Origin: Meridianimaribacter flavus
GTDB lineage: Bacteria > Bacteroidota > Bacteroidia > Flavobacteriales > Flavobacteriaceae
Direction: 5' to 3'
Assembly: GCF_004366715.1 (NCBI RefSeq)
Contig: NZ_SOQZ01000001.1
Span: 62,001 to 126,000 of the forward strand
DNA: 64,000 nt
Positions within the stretch are counted from its first letter, which is position 1. Each line of letters opens with the position of its first letter. The notes beneath the pieces are model-generated. The model saw only the letters and a program-made list of their open reading frames with translations, was not told the DNA's origin and made no database searches. Of this stretch, positions 35,328 through 42,813 are shown piece by piece. The translations under genes and the position numbers were made by a program.

Positions 35328-36426
35328 AGTTCAAGAAACTACGCTTGAGATTAACTTAAAATCTTTAGAGCACAATTATAATTACCTTACTTCCAAAACC
35401 TCAGAAAACACTAAGTTTCTTGCTGTTGTTAAGGCTTTTGGATACGGAAGTGATCCTGGTAGAATTGCATTAAAACTTCAAGATTTAAATGCTGATTATT
35501 TTGCGGTAGCTTATGTACAAGAAGGTATAACATTACGAGATGCTGGTGTCACCAAGCCTATTTTGGTGCTTCATCCTCAACCTACAAATTTTAAAACAAT
35601 TATTGAACGCTGTTTAGAACCAAGTATATATAGCTTTAAAGTTTTAAAAGCATTTATTGCTGAAGCTGAAAAAGAAAAGCAGCAGCAATATCCTATTCAT
35701 ATTAAATTTAATACAGGTTTAAATAGATTAGGTTTTAATGAGAATGACAGCAAAGAGATTATTGACACCTTAAACAAAACTAATGCTGTTAAAGTGAAAT
35801 CTATTTTTTCGCATATGGCAGCTAGTGAAGATTTAAACGAAAAAGAATTTACGCTATCTCAAATACAAAGTTTTAAAAACATCATATCCGTTTTTGAAAA
35901 CAATCTAGGTTATTCTGTTTTAAAACACATGTGCAATACTTCTGGTATTTTAAATTACCCTGAAGCACATTTTGATATGGTTAGAAGTGGTATTGGCTTG
36001 TATGGTTTTGGTAATTCAGCTGAACAAAACAAAAACTTAAAACCCATTGCAAGTTTAAAATCTGTAATCTCACAAATTCATCATATTAATAAAGGAGAAA
36101 GCCTTGGTTACAATAGAGGTTTTGTTGCTAAAAACCCAGTTAAAACCGCAACAATACCTGTTGGGCATGCTGATGGTATTGGAAGACAATATGGTAAAGG
36201 TAAAGGGTTTGTTACCATAAACAATCAACGTGCATACATACTTGGTAATGTGTGTATGGACATGATTATGGTAGATGTTACAACTATTGACTGCGAAGAA
36301 GGAGATGAGGTTATTGTATTTGATAATACATATACTGCTGAAACGCTAGCTTCCTCGGCAAGTACCATTTCCTACGAAATTTTAACTGCTATATCCCAAC
36401 GCATCAAAAGAACTTTTATTGATTAA
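35320..36426 (+). CDS. alr: Alanine racemase
   Basis: A 368-residue fold-type III PLP enzyme making D-alanine for peptidoglycan. The PLP lysine is Lys38 in [12 protein letters not shown], and the catalytic Tyr of the partner subunit is in [10 protein letters not shown] (about residue 262). [13 protein letters not shown] is a further family block. I place the start at ATG 35320 ([10 protein letters not shown]), inside the end of tdk; a longer frame adds 13 residues that look non-native. The 8-bp overlap suggests translational coupling with tdk. Confidence 0.92.
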   Translation: MPKVQETTLEINLKSLEHNYNYLTSKTSENTKFLAVVKAFGYGSDPGRIALKLQDLNADYFAVAYVQEGITLRDAGVTKPILVLHPQPTNFKTIIERCLEPSIYSFKVLKAFIAEAEKEKQQQYPIHIKFNTGLNRLGFNENDSKEIIDTLNKTNAVKVKSIFSHMAASEDLNEKEFTLSQIQSFKNIISVFENNLGYSVLKHMCNTSGILNYPEAHFDMVRSGIGLYGFGNSAEQNKNLKPIASLKSVISQIHHINKGESLGYNRGFVAKNPVKTATIPVGHADGIGRQYGKGKGFVTINNQRAYILGNVCMDMIMVDVTTIDCEEGDEVIVFDNTYTAETLASSASTISYEILTAISQRIKRTFID

Positions 36427-36453
36427 CTCAATGTGTTGTAATAATTTTTTAGT

Positions 36454-36461
36454 TATTTTAG
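36454..36461 (+). promoter_or_regulatory. Promoter -7 box of mscL
   Basis: TATTTTAG matches the box form seen at the sRNAs and the cytochrome genes (TAnnTTAG). The predicted leader is about 24 nt. Confidence 0.4.
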
Positions 36462-36489
36462 TAACATACTAACTATAAAACAATTTATT

Positions 36490-36891
36490 ATGCTTAAAGA
36501 ATTTAAAGAATTCGCAATGAAGGGTAACTTGGTAGATATTGCTGTTGCCTTTGTAATGGGTGCTGCTTTTAACAAAGTAGTAAGTTCGTTTACAGGCGGA
36601 ATTGTTTCTCCCTTAATTGGATTAATTTTCAAATCAGACTTTAAAGACCAAAAATGGATTATTACCGAAGGCACCTTAAATGATGCTGGTGAAACCGTTG
36701 GTGAAGTTGCTGTACTATGGGGAGATTTCTTAACCAACGTTATCGACTTTGTAATTGTTGCTTTTGTAATGTTTATGGTTATAAAAGGAGTTAACAAAAT
36801 GAAGAAGAAAGAAGAACCTGCTCCAGCAGCTCCTGCAGGACCATCAGATAATGAGTTATTAGCAGAAATTAGAGACTTATTAAAAAAGTAG
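36490..36891 (+). CDS. mscL: Large-conductance mechanosensitive channel MscL
   Basis: A 133-residue inner-membrane channel, the standard size. The amphipathic N-terminus and first helix (KEFKEFAMKGNLVDIAVAFV) are nearly canonical, with the gate region GAAFNKVVSSF. The second helix (about 78-98) and a charged C-terminal bundle (LLAEIRDLLKK) follow. The channel opens at high membrane tension to release solutes on hypo-osmotic shock. Single-gene unit with its own promoter and terminator. Confidence 0.95.
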   Translation: MLKEFKEFAMKGNLVDIAVAFVMGAAFNKVVSSFTGGIVSPLIGLIFKSDFKDQKWIITEGTLNDAGETVGEVAVLWGDFLTNVIDFVIVAFVMFMVIKGVNKMKKKEEPAPAAPAGPSDNELLAEIRDLLKK

Positions 36892-36929
36892 TTTCTTGTT
36901 AATAATTTAACAATTGAAAATTTATTGTT

Positions 36930-36966
36930 AAAAAGCCTTTGTTGATGAAAAAACGAAGGCTTTTTT
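36930..36966 (+). terminator. Terminator of mscL
   Basis: A 14-bp stem (AAAAAGCCTTTGTT with AACGAAGGCTTTTT, one G-U pair) and an 8-nt loop end in a T run. Confidence 0.8.
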
Positions 36967-36991
36967 CGTTCAATACAAAGGAATTAATACT

Positions 36992-36999
36992 TAGCTTTG
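36992..36999 (+). promoter_or_regulatory. Promoter -7 box of asd
   Basis: TAGCTTTG is an exact TAnnTTTG match; the predicted leader is about 24 nt. Confidence 0.55.
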
Positions 37000-37027
37000 T
37001 TAACTTAACTTATAAAAGCATTAAAAA

Positions 37028-38017
37028 ATGAAAGTAGCTGTAGTTGGTGCAACTGGTATGGTAGGAGAAGTAATGTTAAATGTTCTTAGCGAGCGCAACT
37101 TCCCTTTAACCGAACTTATTCCTGTAGCTTCAGAACGTTCTGTAGGAAAATCGGTTTTGTTTAATGGTAAAAACTATACTGTTGTTGGACTAAAAGATGC
37201 TGTTGCAATGCGTCCTGATATTGCTTTATTTTCTGCTGGTGGAGGAACCTCATTAGAATGGGCTCCAAAATTTGCTGAAGTAGGAACAACTGTTATTGAT
37301 AATTCTTCGGCATGGAGAATGGATCTAGACAAAAAACTGGTGGTTCCTGAAATTAATGCTAACACACTTACAAAAACCGATAAGATTATAGCTAACCCTA
37401 ACTGCTCTACAATTCAAATGGTTTTAGCGTTGGCTCCTCTTCATAAAAAATATAAAATAAAACGTATTGTAGTTTCTACTTACCAATCCGTTTCTGGAAC
37501 AGGAGTGAAAGCTGTAAAACAACTAGAAAATGAAATGGCAGGAGTAGAAGGAGAAATGGCTTATCCATATCAAATCCACCGAAATGCCATTCCACATTGC
37601 GATGTATTTGAAGAAAACGGTTATACAAAAGAAGAGATGAAACTCGTAAGAGAAACTCAAAAAATTCTTGATGATAGAACTATTGCTGTCACTGCTACTG
37701 CTGTAAGAATACCTACAGCTGGAGGTCACAGTGAAGCAGTTAATGTGGAGTTTGAAAATGATTTTGACCTAAAAGAAGTTCGAAATATTTTAGAAAACAC
37801 TGATGGTGTTGTGGTTCAAGATGATTTACAAAACAACTCTTACCCAATGGCAATAAATGCACACGGTAAAGACGATGTTTTTGTTGGAAGAATAAGACGA
37901 GATGGCTCACAACCCAATTCCTTAAACCTTTGGATTGTAAGCGATAACCTTCGTAAGGGAGCAGCTACAAATACAGTTCAAATAGCTGAGTACTTGATTA
38001 AAGAAAATTTAATATAA
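37028..38017 (+). CDS. asd: Aspartate-semialdehyde dehydrogenase
   Basis: A 329-residue NADPH-dependent enzyme converting aspartyl phosphate to the semialdehyde, feeding lysine, diaminopimelate, threonine and methionine. The NADP-binding start is VAVVGATGMVGEVML, the catalytic Cys lies in NPNCSTIQM (about residue 123) and the active-site His in RIPTAGGHSEAV. Cytoplasmic, single-gene unit. No terminator is seen before the cytochrome gene, which has its own promoter. Confidence 0.95.
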   Translation: MKVAVVGATGMVGEVMLNVLSERNFPLTELIPVASERSVGKSVLFNGKNYTVVGLKDAVAMRPDIALFSAGGGTSLEWAPKFAEVGTTVIDNSSAWRMDLDKKLVVPEINANTLTKTDKIIANPNCSTIQMVLALAPLHKKYKIKRIVVSTYQSVSGTGVKAVKQLENEMAGVEGEMAYPYQIHRNAIPHCDVFEENGYTKEEMKLVRETQKILDDRTIAVTATAVRIPTAGGHSEAVNVEFENDFDLKEVRNILENTDGVVVQDDLQNNSYPMAINAHGKDDVFVGRIRRDGSQPNSLNLWIVSDNLRKGAATNTVQIAEYLIKENLI

Positions 38018-38095
38018 AAAATAGCATTTTAACTCAAATAAACAGTAAAAACGTGTAGTACAACTAATTAATTCTATTTGCTTTATGCGAATAGT

Positions 38096-38103
38096 TATCT
38101 TAG
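38096..38103 (+). promoter_or_regulatory. Promoter -7 box of cytochrome-propeller cassette 1
   Basis: TATCTTAG (TAnnTTAG form), with a predicted leader of about 16 nt. Cassette 2 has the same box type and a similar distance. Confidence 0.45.
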
Positions 38104-38123
38104 GTGTCCAAATTTTACTGTAA

Positions 38124-39230
38124 ATGCTAAAAAATTACTTACAGCGTATCGGTCTGATTATGTTGGTTTTGGTACAATTCTCATGTGCCAAAGACGACCA
38201 TTACATTTCTTTACCTCAAGACGAAGATCCTATTGAAACGTCTCCAGTGATTTTTGACATTGAGTCTGTTCCTTATCAAACACTTTCTGAATATAATTTC
38301 TTTGAAGGAGACTTATCAAACCTAAACCCTGTTTATGGTGTTTTACCTTATGATTTAATTTCTCCACTATTTTCAGATTATGCTCACAAAAAACGATTTG
38401 TTTGGATGCCTGAAGATGTAAGTGCTAGCTATGTTAATGACCATTCTGTTCTTAACTTTCCTGTAGGAACAATTCTCATCAAAAACTTCTATTTTGATAC
38501 TGTTTCTCCTGGTTCTCAAACCAAAATTCTAGAAACAAGATTAATGATTTTAAAGGAAGATGGTTGGGTGTTTGCAAATTATAAATGGAACGAAGAACAA
38601 ACTGAAGCCAACTTTGATTTAAACGGAAGTTTTGAAGCTTTCAGTTTTACTGAAAACAATATTGAAAGAAATGTAAATTATCGTATTCCTGCAGAAGCAG
38701 AATGTTTAACCTGTCATAAATCATCTAGTGACACTTCAATTCCAATAGGCCCTAAACCACAAAACTTAAACAAAAGTTTTTTATATGAAGATGGTACAAA
38801 AAACCAACTTCAAAAATGGATTGAAATGGGTTATTTAACAGGAAGTGTTCCTCAAAACATCTACTCTGTTGTTGACTGGAGTGATGAAAGCGAGCCTCTA
38901 GAGCTTCGTGTTAGATCTTATCTAGACATTAATTGTGCGCATTGCCATTCAGACGATAGACACTGCGATTATAGACCTGTAAGATTTGCTTTTAATGAAT
39001 CAGAAGATATTACCAACCTAGGCGTTTGTGTTGAACCTCATACAGTTATTGATCCTGCGTTAACTTATATTGTAAGCCCAGGAAACATACAACGCTCTGT
39101 AATACCAACAAGATTAAATACAACAGAGGAATCCTTGAGAATGCCTCTATTAGGAAGAACACTAATACACAAAGAAGGTGTTGACTTAATAGAAGAATGG
39201 ATAAACTCGCTAAATACTATATGTGAATAA
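38124..39230 (+). CDS. Diheme c-type cytochrome lipoprotein, SO2930/HNE_0200-like (cassette 1)
   Basis: A 368-residue lipoprotein. The lipid-modified Cys is Cys21, followed by AKDDH, which resembles the Bacteroidota surface-export signal (K then acidic pair). Two heme c motifs are visible: CLTCH (194-198) and CAHCH (271-275). Conserved family segments include SDYAHKKRFVWMP, FPVGTILIKNFY, WNEEQTEA, YRIPAEAECLTCH, PIGPKPQNLN and RSYLDINCAHCH, with a Met-containing RMPLLGR that may be an axial ligand. Function: electron transfer of unknown type. The gene is followed after 24 bp by a secreted propeller gene, and the same pair recurs at 41440. Confidence 0.85.
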   Translation: MLKNYLQRIGLIMLVLVQFSCAKDDHYISLPQDEDPIETSPVIFDIESVPYQTLSEYNFFEGDLSNLNPVYGVLPYDLISPLFSDYAHKKRFVWMPEDVSASYVNDHSVLNFPVGTILIKNFYFDTVSPGSQTKILETRLMILKEDGWVFANYKWNEEQTEANFDLNGSFEAFSFTENNIERNVNYRIPAEAECLTCHKSSSDTSIPIGPKPQNLNKSFLYEDGTKNQLQKWIEMGYLTGSVPQNIYSVVDWSDESEPLELRVRSYLDINCAHCHSDDRHCDYRPVRFAFNESEDITNLGVCVEPHTVIDPALTYIVSPGNIQRSVIPTRLNTTEESLRMPLLGRTLIHKEGVDLIEEWINSLNTICE

Positions 39231-39254
39231 TAATACTACTTATATAACTTAATT

Positions 39255-41354
39255 ATGAAACCTATAATAATATCAATCTTTGCCTTTTTTGTTACTGTTT
39301 CAGTAAACGCTCAAAGTTATAACTCATGTACTGATGCGTTTAATGCCTCAACAATTACTGCCGGAACTTACTCTGTAGGAACAATAGATGGCGATGAGCC
39401 AAGTGATTTTTGTATAACAGGTAGTAGCTCAAGTGTTACTGCTGCTGAGTGGGTTAAATATGTGCCAACTGCTGATTATTCAATTACGGTGAGCTCTGAC
39501 CTTCCTGTTAATGGAAATAAAGATACTCGCTTACACATTTACACAGGAACCTGTGGAAGCTTAACTTGTGTTGGTGGTGATGATGATTCAGGTACATTTA
39601 CAGGAACAAATACTGGTTCGTATTTATCTGTGTTAACAGTAGAGGTAACTGCAAATCAAACGTACTACATTGTTTGGGACAACAAGTATACAGATAGTAA
39701 TGACTTTGACTTTGAATTAACCGAAAATCCTCCAACTCCTCCTGTTCCTGTTACATTTACAACTCAGGCTTCTGGAATGTCTGGTTCTTACAAAAGAGGT
39801 ATGGTAGATATGAATGGAGATTTTCTAGACGATTTAGTTGCCGTTAATACCGATTCAACTTACGTTTCAGGATATGATATTGAAGGTGACCCTATTTACA
39901 CAACTGTTGAAAAACCTTATATCTTTATTCGTTATCAATTAGCAGGAGGAGCATTTCAAAAAACCAAAATAGTTACTTCTTATCCTGATTATAAACCGTC
40001 TTGGAGTTTAGCTGCAGGAGATTGGGACGCTAATGGGTACAATGATCTTTTATATGGTGGGAACTCTGGTGTAACATTCATGAAAGCTAACTCAACAGGA
40101 ACTGCATATACCGAAATCTCTGGTCCTGAATATGTTTTTTCACAACGTTCAAACTTTGTTGATATTAATAATGATGGTCATTTAGATGCATTTGTTTGTC
40201 ATGACACGGCTCCTAGTGTATCCTATATTAATGATGGTTCTAATAATCTCATCTATGAAAACACTAATGGATTAGGAGATTATGCTTCGGGTGGAAACTA
40301 TGGTTCTATTTGGGTCGATTATGATAACGACAGAGATATAGATATGTTTATGGCTAAATGTGGCGGTAGTACCGAAAGAAGAACAAACCAATTATATAGA
40401 AACAATGGAAATGGAACTTACACTGAAGTAGGAACTGTAGCTGGTTTAGACGATATAATGCAAACTTGGTCTTCGGCTTGGGGTGATTTTGATAACGATG
40501 GAGATATGGATATTTACATTGGCTCAAGTACTGCAAACGACCATAAAATAATGCGCAACAATAATGATGGTACTTTTACTGATGTTACTGCAGGATCAGG
40601 TATAAGTAGCGCTAATCAAGGAATAGAGTGTGTTGCAGGTGATTTTGATAATGATGGGTATTTAGATGTGCTTTCAAATGGATCTATTTTGTTTGGTGAT
40701 GGCACATTAAAGTTTAATGTATATAGTGGTCCTCCTAGTGGCTCAATTGGTGATATAAACAATGATGGTTTCTTAGATGTCTTTACTAATAGCGTTTATG
40801 TAAATGATGGTAACAGTAATAACTGGATAAAAATTATTACCATTGGAGATCAAGCTGGTGGTTATAGTAATATTAATGGTATTGGAGCTAGAGTAGAAAT
40901 TAATTCTGCTTTAGGAACTCAAATTAGAGATGTTCAAAGCGGAACTGGTTTTAGGCACATGAGTACATTAAATACACATTTTGGTATTGGTACAGATAGC
41001 TCTATAAACTATATAAGAATTTATTGGCCATCAGGAATTATCGATCAAGTTAACAACCCTTCAATTAACGGAAGTATTACAATTGTAGAAGGAGCTAATA
41101 CATTAGGGCTAGAAGATTCAATGGTTAATGATTTAATTCTTTATCCAAACCCAACTAAAGATATTTTAAACTTAGGAAGAATAGACAATTTAGCAGATGC
41201 TTTTTACACCATTTTTGATATTACTGGCAAACGTGTAGTAAATGCTAAACTTAGCCAAAACTCTATTGATGTTTCACATTTAAATTCAGGAAACTATATT
41301 TTAAGAGTAGTATATGGCGCATCAATTAAAACCCAAAAATTTATCAAATACTAA
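39255..41354 (+). CDS. Secreted FG-GAP/ASPIC-UnbV propeller protein with T9SS type A tail (cassette 1)
   Basis: A 699-residue secreted protein. A signal peptide ends near VNAQ. An N-terminal beta-sandwich (about 22-155) is followed by FG-GAP/VCBS repeats, each with a Ca-binding acidic loop such as DINNDGHLDAF, DYDNDRDIDMF, DFDNDGDMDIY and DFDNDGYLDV. An ASPIC/UnbV domain (RVEINSALGTQIRD, GFRHMSTLNTHFGIG, IYWPSGIID) comes next. The last ~75 residues (ILYPNPTKDIL to IKTQKFIKY) are a T9SS type A sorting domain. I infer a surface or released beta-propeller working with the upstream cytochrome. Confidence 0.88.
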   Translation: MKPIIISIFAFFVTVSVNAQSYNSCTDAFNASTITAGTYSVGTIDGDEPSDFCITGSSSSVTAAEWVKYVPTADYSITVSSDLPVNGNKDTRLHIYTGTCGSLTCVGGDDDSGTFTGTNTGSYLSVLTVEVTANQTYYIVWDNKYTDSNDFDFELTENPPTPPVPVTFTTQASGMSGSYKRGMVDMNGDFLDDLVAVNTDSTYVSGYDIEGDPIYTTVEKPYIFIRYQLAGGAFQKTKIVTSYPDYKPSWSLAAGDWDANGYNDLLYGGNSGVTFMKANSTGTAYTEISGPEYVFSQRSNFVDINNDGHLDAFVCHDTAPSVSYINDGSNNLIYENTNGLGDYASGGNYGSIWVDYDNDRDIDMFMAKCGGSTERRTNQLYRNNGNGTYTEVGTVAGLDDIMQTWSSAWGDFDNDGDMDIYIGSSTANDHKIMRNNNDGTFTDVTAGSGISSANQGIECVAGDFDNDGYLDVLSNGSILFGDGTLKFNVYSGPPSGSIGDINNDGFLDVFTNSVYVNDGNSNNWIKIITIGDQAGGYSNINGIGARVEINSALGTQIRDVQSGTGFRHMSTLNTHFGIGTDSSINYIRIYWPSGIIDQVNNPSINGSITIVEGANTLGLEDSMVNDLILYPNPTKDILNLGRIDNLADAFYTIFDITGKRVVNAKLSQNSIDVSHLNSGNYILRVVYGASIKTQKFIKY

Positions 41355-41377
41355 ACTATTTAACAATAAACACATCA

Positions 41378-41409
41378 TATCTTAAAAGCTTTTAGCTTTA
41401 AGTAGATAT
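41378..41409. promoter_or_regulatory. Long imperfect palindrome just upstream of the cassette 2 promoter
   Basis: ATATCT (41378-41383) pairs with AGATAT (41404-41409), and an inner TAAAAGC/GCTTTA stem continues it. It ends 6 nt before the -7 box at 41416. It may be the terminator of cassette 1 or an operator for cassette 2; no T tract follows it, which favours the second. Confidence 0.4.
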
Positions 41410-41415
41410 ATTTCT

Positions 41416-41423
41416 TATATTAG
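41416..41423 (+). promoter_or_regulatory. Promoter -7 box of cytochrome-propeller cassette 2
   Basis: TATATTAG (TAnnTTAG form), with a predicted leader of about 12 nt. Confidence 0.45.
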
Positions 41424-41439
41424 GCTTCTTTTCTTACTT

Positions 41440-42795
41440 ATGTTGAAAAAAGCTCTGTTATTAGGAATATTACTTGTTTGCTTTTCTTGTGGTTCAGACG
41501 ATAATTATGTTTCAAGAGAAATTGAAACAAGTCTTGATACTGCTTCAACTCAAGAGTCTGTTTCTGTTCAAATAGCTATTTTTGAAAACGATGGTTATAT
41601 TCCCGAACAAGGTTTTTTAACAATAACTACTGCTTCTAATGGTTTTGTGGAAATTTTAAACAATAACACGCAAACTATTTTAGATGACCTTGTGGTTTAC
41701 ACTCCAAGTCCAAACTTTACTGGTCAAGACACCTTTACTTACACCGTTTGTGAAAATGAAAACTCTTCAATCTGTGTTACTGAAACTGTATCTATTACTG
41801 TGACTTCAACCTCAACCGTGAGCTTCAATCTTAACGAAATACCTTATCAAAACTTATCGGAGTATGGGTTTTTTACTGGGACTTTAAAAAACTTAAATCC
41901 TAGCTCAGGTGTTGTTCCTTACGATCTTAGTTCTCCTCTTTTTAGTGATTATGCTCATAAAAAACGTTTTTTATGGATGCCTAATAATGTTTCAGCTCAA
42001 TATGTTAATGATCACAGTCCTTTCGATTTTCCTGTTGGTACAGTACTGATTAAAAATTTTTATTACGAAAATGTTCAACCAACAAATACAACCGTACTTA
42101 TTGAAACCCGATTAATGTACATGACTGATGAAGGTTGGGATTTTGCAAAGTATGTTTGGAATGATGAACAAACCGAAGCGACTTTTACAGATGATGGCAG
42201 CTTTAAAAGTATCGAGTGGATAGAAAACTCACAACTTAAAACGGTTAATTACCGAATACCCTCCAAAAATGAATGTTTTACTTGCCATAACAAATTTGGA
42301 ACTCCACTTCCTATTGGTCCTAAACCGCAAAATATAAATAAAGAATACAATTACTCCGAAGGTTTAAAAAATCAATTAAACAAGTGGATTGAGGTTGGTT
42401 ACCTAGAAAACACCATACCTTCCAACATCGTATCAACTGTTAACTGGGAAGATGAGTCGCTTCCTTTAGAAATTAGAGCTAGGTCATACATTGATATAAA
42501 CTGTGCGCATTGTCACTCAGACGAGAGTTATTGTGAGTACAGGTCAATGCGTTTTGCTTTTAACGAAAACGACAACCAAGAAAACATGGGTGTTTGTGTT
42601 GATGCTGATACGCAAGTCGAAGGGCTAACAACAATAGTAACACCAAACAACTTTAACGAATCCATACTACACTTTAGAATTAATTCTGTGCAAGATCAAT
42701 ATAGAATGCCTTTACTGGGTAGAACTTTAAAACATGTTGAAGGCGTTAGATTAATAGAAGAATGGATAAACTCCTTAAATACAGATTGCCAATAA
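41440..42795 (+). CDS. Diheme c-type cytochrome lipoprotein with Ig-like insert (cassette 2)
   Basis: A 451-residue paralogue of the gene at 38124. The lipidated Cys is Cys17, followed by GSDDN, which resembles the F. johnsoniae surface signal (SDD). Heme motifs are CFTCH (279-283) and CAHCH (355-359). An extra N-terminal domain (about residues 35-125) has the pattern YTPSPNFTGQDTFTYTV typical of cadherin/Ig-like bacterial repeats and is absent from cassette 1. The heme half is highly similar to its paralogue over its full length (SPLFSDYAHKKRF, RMPLLGRTL, LIEEWINSLNT). Likely surface-exposed and coupled to the propeller gene 18 bp downstream. Confidence 0.85.
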   Translation: MLKKALLLGILLVCFSCGSDDNYVSREIETSLDTASTQESVSVQIAIFENDGYIPEQGFLTITTASNGFVEILNNNTQTILDDLVVYTPSPNFTGQDTFTYTVCENENSSICVTETVSITVTSTSTVSFNLNEIPYQNLSEYGFFTGTLKNLNPSSGVVPYDLSSPLFSDYAHKKRFLWMPNNVSAQYVNDHSPFDFPVGTVLIKNFYYENVQPTNTTVLIETRLMYMTDEGWDFAKYVWNDEQTEATFTDDGSFKSIEWIENSQLKTVNYRIPSKNECFTCHNKFGTPLPIGPKPQNINKEYNYSEGLKNQLNKWIEVGYLENTIPSNIVSTVNWEDESLPLEIRARSYIDINCAHCHSDESYCEYRSMRFAFNENDNQENMGVCVDADTQVEGLTTIVTPNNFNESILHFRINSVQDQYRMPLLGRTLKHVEGVRLIEEWINSLNTDCQ

Positions 42796-42813
42796 ATTAA
42801 AACTAATCATGAT

